Source: Syntrophus gentianae
GTDB lineage: Bacteria > Desulfobacterota > Syntrophia > Syntrophales > Syntrophaceae
Assembly: GCF_900109885.1 (NCBI RefSeq)
Contig: NZ_FOBS01000028.1
Span: 1 to 41,671, forward strand
Length of the DNA: 41,671 bases
Direction of reading: 5' to 3'
Below the pieces are notes generated by a model, which worked only from the letters and a program-made list of their open reading frames with translations, did not search any database and had not been told where the DNA came from. A program made the translations under genes and the position numbers. Shown here piece after piece: positions 25,790 to 32,177 of the stretch. How positions within the stretch are numbered: the stretch's first letter is position 1; every line of letters starts with the position of its first letter.

Positions 25790-26182
25790 ATGAAAACACT
25801 AACGATTCGCTGGAAAAGACTTGTTGATGGGCAGGATCAGACTTGCCCGCGCTGTGGAGCTACCGGTGAAACAGTCCGAAGTGCGGTCGATAAACTCAAA
25901 AAGGCCCTCGCTGAACTGGGCATTGAAGTCCTTTTTAAAACAGAAACCCTCGACTTTCCCATGTTTTCCCAGGACTCTCTGCAATCCAATCGCATCTGGA
26001 TCGGAGAAAAACCGTTGGAAGAGTGGATTGGAGCGACCGTTGGTCAAAGTCCATGCTGCGGGGTCTGTGGTGATTCTGACTGCAGAACCCTTTCGATCGG
26101 GAATAACACATATGAGGAAATTCCGGAAAGACTCATTGTTCAAGCCGGCCTTCTGGCTGCGGCGGAGCTTTACACAGATTGA
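25790..26182 (+). CDS. DUF2703 Cys-rich protein
   Basis: A 130-residue protein of the DUF2703 family: thioredoxin-like outline with TIRWKRLV, the CPRCG pair (C19, C22), a central helix ETVRSAVDKLKKAL, and a C-terminal Cys cluster SPCCGVCGDSDC (C89, C90, C93, C98). Family members are often found with metal or arsenic genes in anaerobes; their chemistry is not settled. AGGAGG precedes ATG. It is the first intact gene of the chalcogen cluster and is followed by the double-TGA gene at 54 bases. Confidence 0.75.
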   Translation: MKTLTIRWKRLVDGQDQTCPRCGATGETVRSAVDKLKKALAELGIEVLFKTETLDFPMFSQDSLQSNRIWIGEKPLEEWIGATVGQSPCCGVCGDSDCRTLSIGNNTYEEIPERLIVQAGLLAAAELYTD

Positions 26183-26236
26183 CCGTCGTGAGAAAACATT
26201 AATACATAAATTACAATATTTTTTAGGAGGTTGGTC

Positions 26237-26548
26237 ATGTCACCACAAATAAGTTTAGGCCCCTGTTTTTGATGACCGGGAGAACCTCAAGAATACCGTG
26301 CCGTATTCTTTCCCGATGGTTCCAAGGTTAGTGTAACCGGTTTGAACAACATTTTTCAGCATGCGTACAAAGAAGGTAAAATTCCTGATAAGGATACTGC
26401 GAAATATCTGGTCGGCCAACTGGGAGAAGTCAATTACATTCCCTCCAATAGTGTCAGAGATTATGAGCAGGCGGTTCTGAAAATGTATCAGGAGTATTAC
26501 GAGTTAATGGAAAAGCGTAAAGCCGAGGGTGAATCTAAGGAGAAATAG
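26237..26548 (+). CDS. Small protein with two consecutive in-frame UGA codons (candidate double-selenocysteine protein)
   Basis: AGGAGG at 26225-26230 stands six bases before ATG 26237. The frame reads MSPQISLGPCF, TGA TGA (26270-26275), PGEPQEYRAVFFPDGSK, then VTGLNNIFQHAYKEGK and on to TAA at 26546. Everything after the TGAs is coherent coding sequence that lacks its own ribosome site. A perfect 8-bp hairpin follows the second TGA (26289-26310). Read as Sec-Sec the product is 103 residues with C-x-U-U-P-G near the N-terminus and a helical, charged C-terminus. I do not recognise the family. Alternatives are a single Sec plus a nonsense mutation, or a pseudogene. Confidence 0.65.
26289..26310 (+). 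promoter_or_regulatory. Candidate bacterial SECIS hairpin of the double-UGA gene
   Basis: AAGAATAC and GTATTCTT form a perfect 8-bp stem around the loop CGTGCC. The loop starts 24 bases after the first base of the second TGA, and G is in its second position followed by U. Both fit bacterial SECIS rules. Chance pairing of this quality at this spot is unlikely. Confidence 0.65.
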
Positions 26549-26617
26549 CGCCTGCTGAATGCGGATTCTGATTTCGGCATTGGTGTGCCAACAAGCGTTA
26601 AGGGAGAGTCTCACAAG

Positions 26618-26890
26618 ATGAGCATTAAAGTATTTCTTGTAGATCGCCTCTCTAACCTTGCCAAGGGCAAGGATATGTTTGAGGTAAAGGGCAAGACCCT
26701 GGGCGAGTGTCTCAACTACCTCGTAAATCTTGCTCCCTCAATCAAACAGGCTCTCTTTTATGAGTCAGGCAATGAGTTGCAGGACAATATTAAAGTCCTG
26801 GTTAACAAGAAGCACGCCGAGGCAGAAGGGCTGGAGAAAGAAATAACAGACGGGGATGTGATTTATATTGCGATGCTGCCTCAGCACTGA
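26618..26890 (+). CDS. MoaD/ThiS-like beta-grasp protein without C-terminal GG
   Basis: A 90-residue beta-grasp protein of the MoaD/ThiS family: SIKVFLVDRL, the EVKGKTLGECL helix and a final ITDGDVIYIAMLP strand. MoaD and ThiS carry sulfur as a C-terminal thiocarboxylate on Gly-Gly. This one ends LPQH, with no GG, so it cannot be activated in the standard way unless processed. GGGAGAG precedes ATG at a good distance. It stands with a cysteine desulfurase and IscU-like proteins, so a sulfur or selenium relay role is plausible but not shown. Confidence 0.75.
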   Translation: MSIKVFLVDRLSNLAKGKDMFEVKGKTLGECLNYLVNLAPSIKQALFYESGNELQDNIKVLVNKKHAEAEGLEKEITDGDVIYIAMLPQH

Positions 26891-27050
26891 TGAGGCGGTG
26901 GCGCCGGTGGCTAGTTCAGCCACATGCAACGGAAGCAACGCAGAGCACAGAGAGAACAAAGCCGGGAGTATCGACAAAGGGGAACCAAAGCTGCTGAAAA
27001 GAAAGATGCGGGGAGTTCATGCTTCCTGAAAAAACGATAAGGAACGAGAC

Positions 27051-27362
27051 ATGTTATCAGAGGATCAACAAAAGATGTTCAACGGATTTTATGGTTCGGC
27101 CCGCAACAACAAGATTCTCGAGCCGAAGACAACGCTCATGATCCACCTTGCTTCGGCCATGGCCGTGAGCTGTTACCCCTGAATGCAGCATTACCTTGGT
27201 GTCGCCAGGGACATGGGTATTTCCGAAGAGGAGATCGGTGCAATCGAGGCTATCGTCATGGCGGTTTCTGCCGGAAAGATCATGATGCAGCTCAATGAGG
27301 TGCGTTCGAGGAGAGAGACAACTACCAAGACCGTGACCTTGTCCCCCATACCGGCTGGCTGA
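27051..27362 (+). CDS. AhpD-like (carboxymuconolactone decarboxylase family) selenoprotein, CxxU
   Basis: From ATG 27051 (AAGGA seven bases upstream) the frame reads LASAMAVSCYP, TGA (27180-27182), MQHYLGVARDMGISEEE, then IVMAVSAGK and stops at 27360-27362 after 103 residues. AhpD proteins have a CxxC redox motif at exactly this place in the helical hairpin, and AhpD-like selenoproteins with CxxU are a known group. So TGA encodes the second redox residue (U44, with C41). A SECIS-like hairpin follows. The protein likely reduces peroxide or acts as a thiol/selenol redox partner. It was missed in simple ORF calling because of the TGA. Confidence 0.85.
27194..27209 (+). promoter_or_regulatory. 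Candidate bacterial SECIS hairpin of the AhpD-like gene
   Basis: CCTTGG-TGTCG-CCAGG forms a 5-bp stem with one bulged U at position 17/18 after the TGA and a five-base loop holding G22 and U23. This is almost the same layout as the E. coli fdhF SECIS upper stem, with its bulged U17 and loop at 21-26. Strong positional agreement. Confidence 0.7.
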
Positions 27363-27397
27363 GGGGGGACATAGCCTGCGTGACGGGTTCCGGATAG

Positions 27398-27574
27398 ATG
27401 GAAAAGATAGAGCTTCAAAGGGCGGCCGGTCTTGTTTATGGATGGGCAAATGATTCCGGCCGATTAAATGTCGTGGGGCTGCCGGAAGTCAATATCGGAC
27501 ATGCCATTCTTTCCAGAGCTGTTTCTGTTGGATTATCGAGGGCGGTTGACGAGATGCTGGTAATACTGGAATAG
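27398..27574 (+). pseudogene. pdxJ: Remnant of pdxJ (pyridoxine 5'-phosphate synthase) C-terminus
   Basis: A 58-codon frame ends LPEVNIGHAILSRAVSVGL then SRAVDEML, which matches the C-terminal block of PdxJ (ELNIGHxIIARAVFVGLxxAVxEM). The start of the frame (IELQRAAGLVYGW) resembles an earlier PdxJ helix, but the VNAGHGLNYHNV segment between is lost. It looks like an internally deleted gene end rather than a working enzyme. Confidence 0.7.
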
Positions 27575-27606
27575 CCATCCAGCGGATCGTAATAGGAGAA
27601 AAGACG

Positions 27607-28056
27607 ATGTCTATTCCTTCAATGACGGAAGAAAAAGCGGCCAAAGGTTTTAAGGAGGGCTTCGATTGCTCACAGCAGGTGCTTGCCTATGCGGCGGGCA
27701 GGCATAACCTCGGCATGGACGAGAAGGAAGCTTTCAAAATTGGCGCCCCTTTCGGCGGCGGCATGTGGAACGGTGATACCTGCGGCTGTGTGTCCGGGGC
27801 ACTGATGGCGATAGGGCTGAGATACGGTCACTGTGTGCCCTATGATAAAGAAACCAAGGCGTTGCTTACGGCCAAGGCGGTTGAGTTTGAAAAGAAATTC
27901 GTAGAGAGGAACGGCAGCCTGATCTGCAGAAATATTCTAGGCTACAACCTGACCGTTCCGGAAGAGCTGAAGAAAATCATGGAGCAGAATCTCTTCTTCA
28001 CGGTGTGCACGGGCCTCGTCTGCAGCGCCTGTGAAATATTGGACGAAGTGCTGTAA
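27607..28056 (+). CDS. C_GCAxxG_C_C family protein
   Basis: A 149-residue protein with the family's Cys layout: DCSQQVL, the signature GDTCGCVSGALMAIGL, GHCVPY, LICRNILGYNL, and a late VCTGLVCSACEIL. These proteins are found in anaerobes, often near redox or selenium genes, and are thought to bind metal or an Fe-S cluster; no activity is established. GGAGAAAAG precedes ATG. Eight bases separate its stop from the cysteine desulfurase start, so they are co-expressed. Confidence 0.85.
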   Translation: MSIPSMTEEKAAKGFKEGFDCSQQVLAYAAGRHNLGMDEKEAFKIGAPFGGGMWNGDTCGCVSGALMAIGLRYGHCVPYDKETKALLTAKAVEFEKKFVERNGSLICRNILGYNLTVPEELKKIMEQNLFFTVCTGLVCSACEILDEVL

Positions 28057-28064
28057 AGGACAAG

Positions 28065-29417
28065 ATGAAACTCATGAACAGTAGTGCATCCCTGGAGGAG
28101 CGCCGGGAAGACTTTCCAGCCCTCGGGAGGCGCAGGAATGGGATGCCTCCGGTTTACCTGGATAACGCATGCACGACTCTGGTTCCCAGGCAGGTCATGG
28201 AATCTCTCCAGGAATGCTACGCGAACTATCCCGCCTGCGGTGGCCGGAGGAGCCGCCACTGGTTTGCCGAAGAGGTTTCCGATCGAATCGAAGGAAATCC
28301 CGATAAGGGCATAAAGGGTTCGCGCCGGATTCTCGCAGAATTTATCCATGCCGGTTCTGAAAACGAAATTGTCTTCACCCTCAATACGACCCATGCCCTC
28401 AATCTGGTGGCCCTCGGCTTCCCCTTCCGTTCCGGGGACGTTGTTCTGCTGACGGACAAGGAACACAACTCGAATCTGGTTCCCTGGTTGAGGCTGCAGA
28501 AAGCAGGGCTGATCCGGGTAGATTACACCGTTCCCGACGATCGGGATCTCTTCGATCTTGAGGCCTTCGAGGGGAAACTGAAAAATGGCCGGGTGAGGCT
28601 GGTCAGCATGGGCCATACGTCCAACGTCACCGGTTACACCCTTCCGGCAAGAGAAATCATCCGAATTGCCCATCAATACGGCGCCCTGGTCCTGCTGGAC
28701 AGCGCTCAGGCTGTTCCCCATCAAGTGATCGATGTTCAGGACCTGGATGTCGATTTTCTGGCTTTTTCGCTGCACAAGATGTGTGGTCCGCGGGGGGTGG
28801 GGGTTCTTTATGGAAAGAAGGACCTGCTGGGCCGGTATCTTCAAGAAGAAGAGGGGGGAGGTTTCGTTCTTGAACCGGTTTTCCTGGGCGGGGGAACGGT
28901 CGCCGATGCCACCTATTCCTCCTACAGGCTCTTGGATCCACCGGAATGTTTCGAAGCGGGAATTCAGAATTACCCCGCGCTGATCGCCGCAGGCGCGGCC
29001 GTTAAGTACGTGCAGCAGATCGGGATGGAACGGATCAGCGCCCATGAGGGCCGGTTGAACCGTTTTTTGACCGGGGAACTGATGAATCGTTACGGGGATA
29101 CGGGCTGGTTCCGGATTTTCGGGCCACAGGATGCGGAGCAAAGAGGCGGAATCCTGACCTTCGAGGTCAAGCGGCCCAATGCGGTGAGAATCGCCGAAGA
29201 GCTGAGCCGGAAAAGAAACGTCATGATCCGGGACGGCGTCTTCTGCGTCCATTCGTATTTCAACGAGCGGTTCGGACAGGGATGGACCCTCCCCAGATCT
29301 CACGACGAGCATCGCATGGTGTACCGGGTTTCCTGTTACTTCTACAATACGGTCGAGGAATGCCGGATCTTTCTGGAAACTCTGGAAGAGATCTTCCGGG
29401 AGCGCAGTTATCTGTAA
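28065..29417 (+). CDS. Cysteine desulfurase (class V aminotransferase, SufS/CsdA-like)
   Basis: A 450-residue PLP enzyme. The start motif VYLDNACTTLVP, the His of TDKEHNSNLVPW, the Asp of VLLDSAQAVPHQ and the PLP Lys in SLHKMCGPRG (K238) are present. A Cys at 394 (DGVFCVHSYF) lies where the catalytic Cys of SufS-type enzymes is expected. It removes S from cysteine, or Se from selenocysteine, and hands it to a scaffold. The next gene is an IscU-like scaffold, its most likely partner. The N-terminal DNACTT differs from the usual DNAATT. Confidence 0.88.
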   Translation: MKLMNSSASLEERREDFPALGRRRNGMPPVYLDNACTTLVPRQVMESLQECYANYPACGGRRSRHWFAEEVSDRIEGNPDKGIKGSRRILAEFIHAGSENEIVFTLNTTHALNLVALGFPFRSGDVVLLTDKEHNSNLVPWLRLQKAGLIRVDYTVPDDRDLFDLEAFEGKLKNGRVRLVSMGHTSNVTGYTLPAREIIRIAHQYGALVLLDSAQAVPHQVIDVQDLDVDFLAFSLHKMCGPRGVGVLYGKKDLLGRYLQEEEGGGFVLEPVFLGGGTVADATYSSYRLLDPPECFEAGIQNYPALIAAGAAVKYVQQIGMERISAHEGRLNRFLTGELMNRYGDTGWFRIFGPQDAEQRGGILTFEVKRPNAVRIAEELSRKRNVMIRDGVFCVHSYFNERFGQGWTLPRSHDEHRMVYRVSCYFYNTVEECRIFLETLEEIFRERSYL

Positions 29418-29449
29418 GGTTTTTCAGTCAAATGGCAAAGGAGAGCGAA

Positions 29450-29848
29450 GTGCACGAAGCTATTATTTCGTATTACCGCAGTTTATTGAAAAAGGGGTTC
29501 GACCATGCCGGTTTCCTGAAGGACGCATCCATCTTCCTGCGGAATTTCGGCGAAGTCAGCCCCGTCTGCGGAAACACGGACGATTTCATGTACCTCTATC
29601 TCAATGTCGTCGACAACGTCATTTCCGAGATCCGATATCAGTGTATCTGTGATCCGGCATCCAACGTAGCCATCGAGATTTTCTGCTCTCTTGTAGAGGA
29701 GAAGACCCTGGGCGAAGCCGCGATGGTCAAGGAAGAGGCTTTTTTGCAAATTCTGGGCTGCGAGGACGAAGGAATGCGGGAAAAAGCCAGGTTCCTGCTG
29801 GATCTCCTTCGCGAGGGAATTCTTGGCTATCAAGCGCAAAGATCATAA
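29450..29848 (+). CDS. IscU/NifU-like scaffold protein (copy 2)
   Basis: A 132-residue paralogue of the gene at 25242. All putative ligand Cys are present: C40 (SPVCGNTDD), C65/C67 (YQCICDP), C79 and C104 in ILGCEDEG, the place of the third IscU ligand. The start is GTG at 29450: AAGGAG is six bases upstream, and the first residues then align with copy 1 without gap; an ATG six codons earlier is less likely. Directly downstream of the desulfurase, it should receive its sulfur. Confidence 0.72.
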   Translation: MHEAIISYYRSLLKKGFDHAGFLKDASIFLRNFGEVSPVCGNTDDFMYLYLNVVDNVISEIRYQCICDPASNVAIEIFCSLVEEKTLGEAAMVKEEAFLQILGCEDEGMREKARFLLDLLREGILGYQAQRS

Positions 29849-30073
29849 AACCTTCTAAATTCTTTCCTGAAATAAACAATCATAACAACTTGATAGGAGA
29901 CAGGATTCCCTGTTGGCCGGTCGATCTTTCATGATCTTCTGGTGTGTATATTGCAGTAAAATCTTTGTTCAGGCCGCTCTGGCCTGTTGATTTCCTTTGA
30001 CAAGTTTTCCGATCTCGGGTATCTCAGACATCTCATTTAAGTTGAAGAAAAAAGTTTATCTTTGGAGTGCATT

Positions 30074-31759
30074 ATGAAAAAGTGTCGGGTCATTCTGATC
30101 GCCTTCCTTTTCTTTATTGCCCTGCCATTGCCTTCCCTCGCCCGTGGGGAGACGGCTCCCGCACAACGTTCTCTTCAAGGCCATCAAATCCAAAATCCAG
30201 GCGTCAAAGAGGGAACTCCCCGTAAGTTCGACAAACTGGACAAGAACTGCGGGAATCCGGCGTATAAACAGGCTCCCATTACTCATGGTCGCACTCAAAA
30301 ACATAGAACCGGCAAGAATATCCGAAAATCTATGGCTGTTCAGAGAATGACGCCTCTGAAGGGTTATGTGGCACTCGTGCAGGGAGCCGCCTATGTGCAG
30401 TTGAAGGGTAAAGAGGACTGGATAAGCCTGAGGACAGGAAATGCCGTTCCTCCACAGAGCAAATTGAAGACAGGTCAGGATGGCATCCTGGAAATTAAAT
30501 ATGAGGACGGCAGCAGTTTGTTGCTTCGGTCCGAAACGGAAGTAACGATCCTCGAAGCCTGGAAAACAGGGACATCCCGTCTGCTGCGCGATTTTTTCCT
30601 CAGTGCGGGGCGGGTCATCGCGAAAGTGCAGTCGGCAACGGGACGGTCCCCCCGGTTCCGGGTGCACACGCCCAGTGCCATTGCCTCTGTCCGAGGGACG
30701 GAATTCCGGGTGGCCGTGGATAAGAAGCAGGAAACTTATGTGGAAGTCCTGAAGAGCAAGGTCACCGTAGATACGGCAACAAATGTGATCAATCTGGCGC
30801 AGGGTGAGGGAGCCAAGATCAAAAACGCCGGCGCTCCACCGTCGCCGCCTCGAAAACTCCTGTTGGCGCCGAATCCCGTGGGAATGAAATCTTTCTACAG
30901 CAGCGCGCCGGTCATTGCCCTTGCTGCTGTCGGCGGCGCTCAAGCCTATCGCGTAATGGTCGCGAAAGATGAACAGGGGAAAAAGCTGGTATGGGAAGGT
31001 GTCATCAAGCGCGGGGATCGCTTTACGATGAACAGCCTTACCGACGGTTCTTACTATCTCCTGACGCAGAGCATCGATCAGATCGGTCTGGAAGGCGCGC
31101 CCTCCGAGGCGCATGCCTTTACGATTCGGCAAAACCCGCTGCCCCCCATGATTCTGATGCCGGGGAATGGGCTCAAGGCCGGGGAAAAAGAGACAACCCT
31201 GGAGTGGCTGTCTGTCGGCGATGCGGTACGGTATCATCTGCAGATCAGCGAGGACCGGGAATTCCAGAAGCTTTTTCTGGACAAGGCAGACCTTACAGAC
31301 TTGACTTTCAAGGCCGAGAGGCTGGAGAACAAACCCTACACTTTCCGGATTCGCTCCATTGCCAAAGATGACTATGCCGGCGCCTGGTCCGATCCCGTGT
31401 CTTTCAACGGATCACCGCTGCCGCAGACTTTATCGGGAAATTCGCCGGTTTCCTCCCCTGATGAGATCACCCTGAGATCGAACAGCGTGGGTGAAGGCTT
31501 TACCTATCATGTTCAAGTGGCGAAGGACAGTCAGTTTCAAGAGGTCCTGGTGGATCAGAAGGTGAGCAAACCGGAAATATCGATCAAAAAACCAAAAGAA
31601 GCCGGAACCTACTTCGTGCGCATGGCTGCCATCGACCGCAACGGCAAGGCCGGCGAATTTTCTCAGGCGCAGAATTATACAATTCAAAACAGGTTCCCCT
31701 ATGAATGGGTTGGAGGTGGGACAGGACTTCTTCTTTTAATTCTTCTTTTAGCCCTTTAA
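30074..31759 (+). CDS. FecR-domain exported protein
   Basis: A 561-residue protein with a signal peptide (cut near SLA/RGE) and a FecR domain (residues about 95-240) recognised by DGSSLLLRSETEV and TPSAIASVRGTEFRV. Two or three fibronectin-like repeats follow (blocks YRVMVAKDEQ, YHLQISEDREF, YHVQVAKDSQF). A C-terminal hydrophobic segment (GGGTGLLLLILLL) anchors it. GGAG precedes ATG. It is followed by a response regulator and a CHASE2 kinase, a pairing common in Deltaproteobacteria, probably as a sensory or envelope complex. Confidence 0.82.
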   Translation: MKKCRVILIAFLFFIALPLPSLARGETAPAQRSLQGHQIQNPGVKEGTPRKFDKLDKNCGNPAYKQAPITHGRTQKHRTGKNIRKSMAVQRMTPLKGYVALVQGAAYVQLKGKEDWISLRTGNAVPPQSKLKTGQDGILEIKYEDGSSLLLRSETEVTILEAWKTGTSRLLRDFFLSAGRVIAKVQSATGRSPRFRVHTPSAIASVRGTEFRVAVDKKQETYVEVLKSKVTVDTATNVINLAQGEGAKIKNAGAPPSPPRKLLLAPNPVGMKSFYSSAPVIALAAVGGAQAYRVMVAKDEQGKKLVWEGVIKRGDRFTMNSLTDGSYYLLTQSIDQIGLEGAPSEAHAFTIRQNPLPPMILMPGNGLKAGEKETTLEWLSVGDAVRYHLQISEDREFQKLFLDKADLTDLTFKAERLENKPYTFRIRSIAKDDYAGAWSDPVSFNGSPLPQTLSGNSPVSSPDEITLRSNSVGEGFTYHVQVAKDSQFQEVLVDQKVSKPEISIKKPKEAGTYFVRMAAIDRNGKAGEFSQAQNYTIQNRFPYEWVGGGTGLLLLILLLAL

Positions 31760-31767
31760 GAATTTAT

Positions 31768-32154
31768 ATGAAGAAAACCGGAAAGTTGATCCTTGTCGTT
31801 GATGACGACCCCAATCTTCGGCTCCTGCTGGCCATTCATCTCGAAAAGGCCGGCTTTCAGACGATCGAGGCATCAAACGGCGTCAAGGCCTTGCAGCTAT
31901 TGCAGGACCATAAGCCGGATCTTGTTCCGGATCTTATTGTCACAGATGCCGTCATGCCCCGGCTTGATGGCCACGGCTTGATTCGGGAGGTGAGAAGCGA
32001 GCCGGCGTTTTCCCGGATTCCCTTGATATTGCTTACGGGGAATGATGGCGGCCAGGCAGTGGGAAATGCCTTCCGGCCGGACGCTTACCAGAAAAAACCT
32101 TTTGTCTTCTCCGATCTGCTGGCAAAGGTGGAAACCCTGTTGTCCAAAGCCTGA
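31768..32154 (+). CDS. Single-domain response regulator
   Basis: A 128-residue CheY-like receiver. The acidic pocket VVDDDPN, the phospho-acceptor in LIVTDAVMPRLDG (D60), the Thr in LLTGND and the Lys in YQKKPF are all present. No output domain follows. Eight bases after the FecR gene and 23 before the CHASE2 kinase, it is the likely phosphorylation target of that kinase. Confidence 0.9.
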   Translation: MKKTGKLILVVDDDPNLRLLLAIHLEKAGFQTIEASNGVKALQLLQDHKPDLVPDLIVTDAVMPRLDGHGLIREVRSEPAFSRIPLILLTGNDGGQAVGNAFRPDAYQKKPFVFSDLLAKVETLLSKA

Positions 32155-32177
32155 CGTTTTTAAAAACGCTGCTGTCC

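Noticed and set aside
26342-26548. A 68-codon ORF beginning MNNIFQHAY taken as a complete gene
   Set aside because: It has no ribosome site; AGGAGG-ATG lies 105 bases upstream in the same frame, separated only by the TGA TGA pair.
27942-29312. 456-codon frame antisense to the cysteine desulfurase
   Set aside because: A shadow of GC-biased third positions; the plus strand carries all desulfurase motifs.
30056-31237. 393-codon minus-strand frame over the FecR gene
   Set aside because: Antisense to a gene with signal peptide and FecR signature; no ribosome site.
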